35,878 nucleotides of DNA from UBA6109 sp035366835 (lineage in GTDB: Bacteria; Desulfobacterota; Syntrophia; Syntrophales; UBA6109). The stretch lies in assembly GCA_035366835.1 (NCBI GenBank), contig DAOSIS010000032.1:1-35878 (forward strand), read 5' to 3'. The notes beneath the pieces were generated by a model. That model had not been told where the DNA came from. It searched no databases and was given only the letters and a program-made list of their open reading frames with translations. Shown here piece after piece: positions 31,699 to 35,878 of this stretch (its first letter is position 1; each line of letters begins with the position of its first letter). A program made the position numbers and the translations under genes.

Positions 31699-33420
31699 AT
31701 GCTGCGAGAATTGAGCATTTCGAACTTCGCCATCATCGACAGACTCTCGGTTTCCTTCGGCGAGGGGTTGAACGTCATCTCCGGTGAAACCGGCGCCGGG
31801 AAATCCATCCTGATCGGCGCGATCAGTCTCCTGCTCGGCGACCGGGCCTATGCCGATATGATCCGCTCCGACGAAGACGCAGCCGTCGTCGAAGCCTTTT
31901 TCGAGGTCGGCTGCGACGACCTCCTCGGCGAAAAGCTGCAGGAAATGGGATTCGGCGGGGCGAAGGAGGTCGTGGTCAGGAGGATCGTCTCCCGTTCGGG
32001 CCGGAATCGGGCGTACATCAACGGCGGTCTCGCGAATCTTGCGATGCTCTCCTCCCTGAGCGCGCGTCTGGTGAACATCTGCGGCCAGCACGAGCATCAG
32101 GCGATCCTCGATTCCGCGGGGCACGTCGATATCCTGGATGCCTTCGGCGGCCTGGGGCCGCTGCGGTCGGCCTACGCAGCCCGGTACGGCGAGTTCCGGG
32201 AGCGCGGGCGGATCCTGGGCGAACTTGAAGAGAAGAACCGCCGGCGCGCGGAGCGGGAGGAACTGCTTCGCTTTCAGCGCCAGGAGATCTCGGCGGCGGA
32301 GCCCAAGCCCGATGAGGATCGGCACCTCCTCGACGAGAAGAAGGTGCTGAGCAATATTCAAAAGCTCCGGGATCTGGGCACGGGCGCCTACGAGGGCCTT
32401 TACGGGAAGGGCGGCTCGGTGCTCGGAGAGCTGCGCGGCGTCATCGCATCGCTCCGCGAGATCAGGAAGGTCGATGCCGCCTGCGATCTCGCGCCTGAAG
32501 AAGCGGAGGCTCTTTTCTACCAGCTCGAAGAGATCGCGTTCGCGCTGCGGCGTTACCTGGACAAACTTTCGGCCGATCCGGAGCGCCTGGAGGCCGTCGA
32601 AGAGAGGCTGGCGGTGCTCGGTCAGCTCAAACGCAAGTACGGGCCGTCCCTCGAGGATGTCCTCAGGTGCCGGAAGGAAATGGAGGAGGATCTGGAGGGA
32701 ATCGCCTCTGCGGACGAGACGATCGGCGGGCTGCGCCGGGAGATCGCCGGGCTGCAGGATCGCCTTCTGGCCCAGGCGGCTGACCTGTCCCGCGAAAGGA
32801 AGAAGGCGGCCAAGGCGCTGAAGAAGGCGATGGAAAGGGAAATCGCCCAGCTGAACATGGCCGCTGCCAGGTTCGAGGCTTTCTTTCCCGATCCGGCGCT
32901 CGGCCCCGAAGGCGTGCCGGTGCTCGGCGATAAGGGGATCGACGCGCCGGAATTCCTGCTGTCCGCCAATACCGGCGAAGCGCTGAAACCCATGAGCCGT
33001 ATCGCCTCAGGCGGCGAGCTCTCCCGGATCATCCTGGCCGTGAAGAAGGTCCTGGCACGCACGGGATCCGTCGGGACGGTCGTCTTCGACGAAGTGGACA
33101 GCGGCATCGGCGGGTCGACGGCCGAGGTCGTGGGCCGCAAGCTCAAAGACGTTGCGAAGCATCACCAGGTGCTTTGCATTACCCATCTGCCGCAGATCGC
33201 CTGCTATGGGGATCTGCACTACCGCGTATCCAAGGCGGTGAAGGACGGCAGGACGGCGACGCAGGTGGAACGGCTTTCCGACGATGCCCGCCTGGAGGAG
33301 ATCGCGAGGATGCTGGGCGGCATCGAGGTGACGGAGGCGACGCGCAGGCATGCCCGCGAGATGCTGGCGAAGGCGCAGGAAGCAGAGACGACGGAGGATC
33401 GGTTGGGAACGACATGTTGA
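31699..33420 (+). CDS. recN: DNA repair ATPase RecN
   Basis: A 573-residue SMC-like protein. The N-terminal ATPase half begins MLRELSISNFAIIDRLSVSFGEGLNVISGETGAGKS, with the Walker A motif GETGAGKS; the Q-loop region ICGQHEHQAILD follows. A central coiled coil of about 190-420 is rich in Glu, Arg and Leu. The C-terminal half has the ABC signature ASGGELSRIILAVK, Walker B VVFDEVDSGIGG and the switch CITHLPQIA. RecN acts in double-strand break repair by gathering DNA ends. Length and domain order are normal. It starts 2 bases after nadK and its end overlaps the acetyltransferase start by 7 bases. Confidence 0.97.
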   Translation: MLRELSISNFAIIDRLSVSFGEGLNVISGETGAGKSILIGAISLLLGDRAYADMIRSDEDAAVVEAFFEVGCDDLLGEKLQEMGFGGAKEVVVRRIVSRSGRNRAYINGGLANLAMLSSLSARLVNICGQHEHQAILDSAGHVDILDAFGGLGPLRSAYAARYGEFRERGRILGELEEKNRRRAEREELLRFQRQEISAAEPKPDEDRHLLDEKKVLSNIQKLRDLGTGAYEGLYGKGGSVLGELRGVIASLREIRKVDAACDLAPEEAEALFYQLEEIAFALRRYLDKLSADPERLEAVEERLAVLGQLKRKYGPSLEDVLRCRKEMEEDLEGIASADETIGGLRREIAGLQDRLLAQAADLSRERKKAAKALKKAMEREIAQLNMAAARFEAFFPDPALGPEGVPVLGDKGIDAPEFLLSANTGEALKPMSRIASGGELSRIILAVKKVLARTGSVGTVVFDEVDSGIGGSTAEVVGRKLKDVAKHHQVLCITHLPQIACYGDLHYRVSKAVKDGRTATQVERLSDDARLEEIARMLGGIEVTEATRRHAREMLAKAQEAETTEDRLGTTC

Positions 33421-33884
33421 GAAAAGCACGAATCGAGGACGCAAAGAACATCCACCGGATGATCAACGCCTCTTCAGCCAGGGGCGAGATGCTGCCGCGC
33501 TCGCTCATGGACATCTACGGCAGCCTGCGTGATTTCTTCGTCTTCGTCGATGAAGACACGGACGCCATCGTCGGCATCTGCGCCATGAGCATCGTGTGGG
33601 AGAATCTGGCCGAGATCCGCTCGCTCTACGTCGAAGAGGACCGGCGCAAGACCGGCATCGGACGAAAACTGGTCGAGGCCTGCATTTCCGAAGCCATCAC
33701 GCTGGGGCTGTTCCGGATCTTCGCACTGACCTACAAGAAATCCTTCTTCGAGCGCCTGGGATTCCGCCAGGTGGACCGGGCCATCCTGCCGGAAAAGATC
33801 TGGTCGGACTGCTTCCGTTGCTCCAAGTATCCGGACTACTGCGACGAAACGGCCGTGCTCTGGAGCTGCGATGACAAGGCCTGA
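33414..33884 (+). CDS. GNAT N-acetyltransferase, short ArgA-like type
   Basis: A 156-residue GNAT-fold enzyme. The N-terminus MLRKARIEDAKNIHRMINASSARGEMLPRS, together with IRSLYVEEDRRKTGIGRKLVEAC (acetyl-CoA pyrophosphate loop R-x-x-G-I-G) and FALTYKKSFFERLGFRQVDR, matches short N-acetylglutamate synthase-like proteins of deltaproteobacteria. These have been proposed to make N-acetylglutamate for arginine synthesis. The C-terminus has a Cys cluster, DCFRCSKYPDYCDE, seen in this subfamily. The start overlaps recN by 7 bases, and the end overlaps the MltA gene if that starts at 33871. Without an arginine gene nearby, the substrate remains inferred. Confidence 0.85.
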   Translation: MLRKARIEDAKNIHRMINASSARGEMLPRSLMDIYGSLRDFFVFVDEDTDAIVGICAMSIVWENLAEIRSLYVEEDRRKTGIGRKLVEACISEAITLGLFRIFALTYKKSFFERLGFRQVDRAILPEKIWSDCFRCSKYPDYCDETAVLWSCDDKA

Positions 33885-35121
33885 CCAGGGAGATCGCCCG
33901 CGGCTGCCGATGCGGGAGCACGCGGCGGGCGGGCGGCGAGCGGCGTTCCTGTTGGCCATGCTGATCCTCCTCCTGGGCTGCGATCTCCGGATGAGACCGG
34001 CCGCTCCCGAAATGGCCCCGTCGCCGGACGCCGAAAGGCTTGCGGTTTCGCCCGACGATCTCGACGACGCCTCGCTGGAGAAGGCGCTGGCGGCAAGCCT
34101 TCGCTACTATGAATCCCTCAGCCCGTCGGCCGGCTACCCGCTCGGCGGGCGCCGCGTGACCGTCCGTGAACTTCAGGACTCGCTGCTTGCCTTTCGCAGG
34201 ATTCTCCTTTCCTGGAAGACCTGGCCGGAGCGGGAGCGGGAAATCCGCCGCGTCTTTGACTTCGTTCCGTCGGAGGGGGCGGACGGCAAGGGGACGGTGC
34301 TGTTCACGGGGTATTTCGAGCCCGTACTGGAAGGGGCTCCGTCGAGGACGGAGCGCTTCCGCTATCCCCTCTACAGAACGCCAACCGACGCCGTCACGGT
34401 CGACCTCGGCAGGTTCAACGGCCGCTGGCGGGGCGAGCGGATCGTCGGCCGCCTGGAGAAGAAGGAACTGGTGCCCTATTACAGCCGGGACGAAATCGAC
34501 AGGGGAGGCGCGCTGGCCGGCCGCGGCCTCGAGCTGCTCTGGGTCGATGATCCCGTCGACCTGTTTCTCCTGCACGTGCAGGGGTCCGGCATCGTCCGGA
34601 TGGAAACCGGCGGCGCCGTCCGCGTCCACGGCGTCGCCAGCAACGGCCGTCCCTACCGCAGCGTCGCCAGGCACCTGGCCGATCTCGGCCGGATTTCCGT
34701 CGGAGAAACCGCGTACCTGAATTTCAAGGCCTATCTGCGGGGGCTTCCACACGACCAGTGCCGGCAGGTGCTGGGGCACAACGAGCGATACATCTTTTTC
34801 CGGCTGGTCGAAGAGGGTCCGGTCGGCTCGCTCGGATTTCCCGTGACGGCGGGCCGCTCGATTGCGACCGACCCGAGGGTTTTCCCGGAGGGGGCGCTCG
34901 CCCTGGTGCGGTTGCGGAAGCCCGTCCTGGACGAGGCGGGAAACGTCCGGAAGTGGGATCCGGTGGCCCGCTACGTGCTCAACCAGGACAGGGGCAGTGC
35001 CATCAAGGGGCCGGGACGGGTCGATCTCTTCTGCGGCAGTGGAAGGGACGCGGAGATGTTCGCGGGAAGCATCCAGGAAAAGGGGGAGCTTTTTTTCCTT
35101 CTGAAGAAACCGGACCGCTGA
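33871..35121 (+). CDS. mltA: MltA-type membrane-bound lytic murein transglycosylase
   Basis: A 416-residue protein if it starts at 33871; a second ATG at 33910 gives a neater lipoprotein signal (MREHAAGGRRAAFLLAMLILLLGC, Cys as lipidation site). The MltA domain begins near LFTGYFEPVLEGAPSRTERFRYPLYRTP and continues through PYYSRDEIDRGGALAGRGLELLWVDDPVDLF. It then shows HVQGSG, NERYIFFR and the 3D-type C-terminus. The catalytic Asp lies in LNQDRGSAIKGPGRVDLFCGSG (about residue 373 from the first start). The enzyme cleaves peptidoglycan to 1,6-anhydromuropeptides at the outer membrane. It is the last gene of the nadK-recN-GNAT group. Confidence 0.93.
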   Translation: MTRPDQGDRPRLPMREHAAGGRRAAFLLAMLILLLGCDLRMRPAAPEMAPSPDAERLAVSPDDLDDASLEKALAASLRYYESLSPSAGYPLGGRRVTVRELQDSLLAFRRILLSWKTWPEREREIRRVFDFVPSEGADGKGTVLFTGYFEPVLEGAPSRTERFRYPLYRTPTDAVTVDLGRFNGRWRGERIVGRLEKKELVPYYSRDEIDRGGALAGRGLELLWVDDPVDLFLLHVQGSGIVRMETGGAVRVHGVASNGRPYRSVARHLADLGRISVGETAYLNFKAYLRGLPHDQCRQVLGHNERYIFFRLVEEGPVGSLGFPVTAGRSIATDPRVFPEGALALVRLRKPVLDEAGNVRKWDPVARYVLNQDRGSAIKGPGRVDLFCGSGRDAEMFAGSIQEKGELFFLLKKPDR

Positions 35122-35486
35122 AGGGGCGCCTCCGGCAGCGGGCTTCCGGACCGGGGAAAAAGAGACGCACCGCTCCCGGAGGCAGTAAATACGGACCTTT
35201 TCCGCATTTCCGGACGATTTTTTTCTTGATTGTTGGATTTCTTTGTGTTACGCATAAGCACCTTCTGACCGGCTGCAAGGTCCGTGGAACCTGGGAAAGA
35301 GGAAATCGGGGCCCGGAAAGTCAGACGGGGAGCGGTTTTCACAAAGGGGATCTTCTTAAAGGAAGGAAGTGGCGGCAAAGGCTGCGCCCCGTCGGCGCGG
35401 CGGAATTTGAAACGGAACAGCAAAGGCCAGGAATGGAACGGCCGTTCATTGAACCATAATCGACGCGAAAGGGGGACTACGAAGGA
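35122..35486. other. Intergenic region before the HU gene
   Basis: About 365 bases. An AT-rich block at 35215-35250 probably holds the HU promoter, but I see no -35/-10 pair of good quality. The open frames here have no family resemblance. No terminator with a T-run follows mltA. Confidence 0.35.
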
Positions 35487-35759
35487 ATGACGAAGGCAGA
35501 ATTGATTGCGGTGATGGCGGGGGACGCGGGAGTTACGAAGGCGGCGGCGGCGAAGGCGCTGGAGTCTTTCGCGACGGCGGTGGCGAAGGAACTGAAGAAG
35601 AGCGGAAAGCTCGGCCTGGTCGGTTTCGGGACCTTCTCGGTTTCGAAACGCAAGGCTCGCGAGGGCCGCAATCCCCAGACGGGGAAGGCGATCAAGATTC
35701 CCGCCAAGAAGGTCGTGAAGTTCAAGGCCGGCAAGGCGCTTGCCGACAAGGTGAAGTAA
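35487..35759 (+). CDS. HU-family DNA-binding protein
   Basis: A 90-residue histone-like protein. It has the usual order of the family: helical MTKAELIAVMAGDAGVTKAAAAKALESF, the turn VGFGTFSVSKRKAREGRNPQTGKAIKIPA with the DNA-intercalating arm and its Pro (RNPQTG), and the terminal KVVKFKAGKALADKVK. It binds and bends DNA as a dimer and compacts the nucleoid. Arm residues fit HU better than IHF. The start ATG at 35487 has a weak purine-rich site (AAGGA) close by. A strong terminator follows 20 bases after the stop, so it is a single-gene unit. Confidence 0.97.
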   Translation: MTKAELIAVMAGDAGVTKAAAAKALESFATAVAKELKKSGKLGLVGFGTFSVSKRKAREGRNPQTGKAIKIPAKKVVKFKAGKALADKVK

Positions 35760-35779
35760 CAGGAAACGAACGTTGCCGA

Positions 35780-35819
35780 AAAAAGGCCTCCGGGACCTTC
35801 AGGGTCCGGAGGCCTTTTT
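35780..35819. terminator. Strong bidirectional terminator after HU
   Basis: AAAAAGGCCTCCGG (from 35780) pairs with CCGGAGGCCTTTTT (to 35819), and ACC/GGT extends the stem past one bulged G. The T-run on each strand suits termination in both directions. Confidence 0.92.
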
Positions 35820-35878
35820 CGTCGGGTAACGTCAAGATGTTTGTGTCAGGTTTAAGAGGAAGGGGCCTCCGGTTTTGC

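Noticed and set aside
35270..35420. Possible structured RNA upstream of HU, with fragments reminiscent of RNase P or other RNAs
   Set aside because: Only short similar words are present. The conserved cores and pairing of known RNAs could not be found.

Overview
GC-rich (roughly 60%+) bacterial chromosome segment with dense genes on both strands. Gene content points to a deltaproteobacterial anaerobe, perhaps of the Syntrophales/Syntrophobacterales type: rubrerythrin, a seven-haem c-type cytochrome beside a molybdenum hydroxylase, CHASE2/FecR envelope signalling, a YeeE/YedE sulfur transporter that appears to carry selenocysteine, and RtcB with archease. The taxonomic call is inference. I saw no rRNA, tRNA, CRISPR array or intact mobile element.

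Layout. 1-550: frameshifted remnant of a tyrosine recombinase. 554-3121 (minus): AbrB-type membrane protein, OmpA-like lipoprotein and a small FecR-domain protein. 3525-5849 (plus): ECF sigma factor, membrane anti-sigma-like protein with an extracytoplasmic glycogen-binding (CBM48-like) domain, a lipoprotein with the same domain, and a secreted protein with a glycine-rich tail. 6030-9876: Crp/Fnr-type regulator (minus) divergent from thioredoxin, a CoA-disulfide-reductase-like flavoprotein and a two-gene YeeE/YedE transporter (plus). A perfect FNR-type box lies between the regulator and thioredoxin. The first transporter gene has an in-frame TGA at 9225-9227, exactly where the family has its conserved Cys. 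The frame continues with family sequence to 9356, and a hairpin follows the TGA, so this looks like an overlooked selenoprotein.

10117-13648: translationally coupled SH3-domain protein, M48 metalloprotease lipoprotein and CHASE2 adenylate cyclase. 13701-14336: unrecognised membrane protein (minus). 14578-16475: RtcB RNA ligase and archease. 16649-22820 (minus): probable operon of a multihaem cytochrome c, a MoeA/MogA-like protein and the small and large subunits of a Tat-exported molybdenum hydroxylase. 23268-24677: DHA2-type MFS exporter. 24928-25503: rubrerythrin (minus). 25778-30646: FecR-domain protein, CHASE2 Ser/Thr kinase, PP2C phosphatase and FHA protein, a complete phospho-signalling cassette. 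30818-35121: NAD kinase, RecN, GNAT acetyltransferase and MltA. 35487-35759: HU with a strong terminator.

How the genes work together. Three envelope-to-cytoplasm signalling modules sit within 30 kb: ECF sigma/anti-sigma with a carbohydrate-binding-like sensor, SH3-protease-CHASE2 cyclase, and FecR-CHASE2 kinase-PP2C-FHA. Two redox modules accompany them: sulfur or selenium uptake and reduction under an FNR-like regulator, and a periplasmic molybdoenzyme with its cytochrome. The strongest leads are the selenocysteine transporter with its divergent FNR-box regulator, and the sigma/anti-sigma system built on CBM48-like domains.
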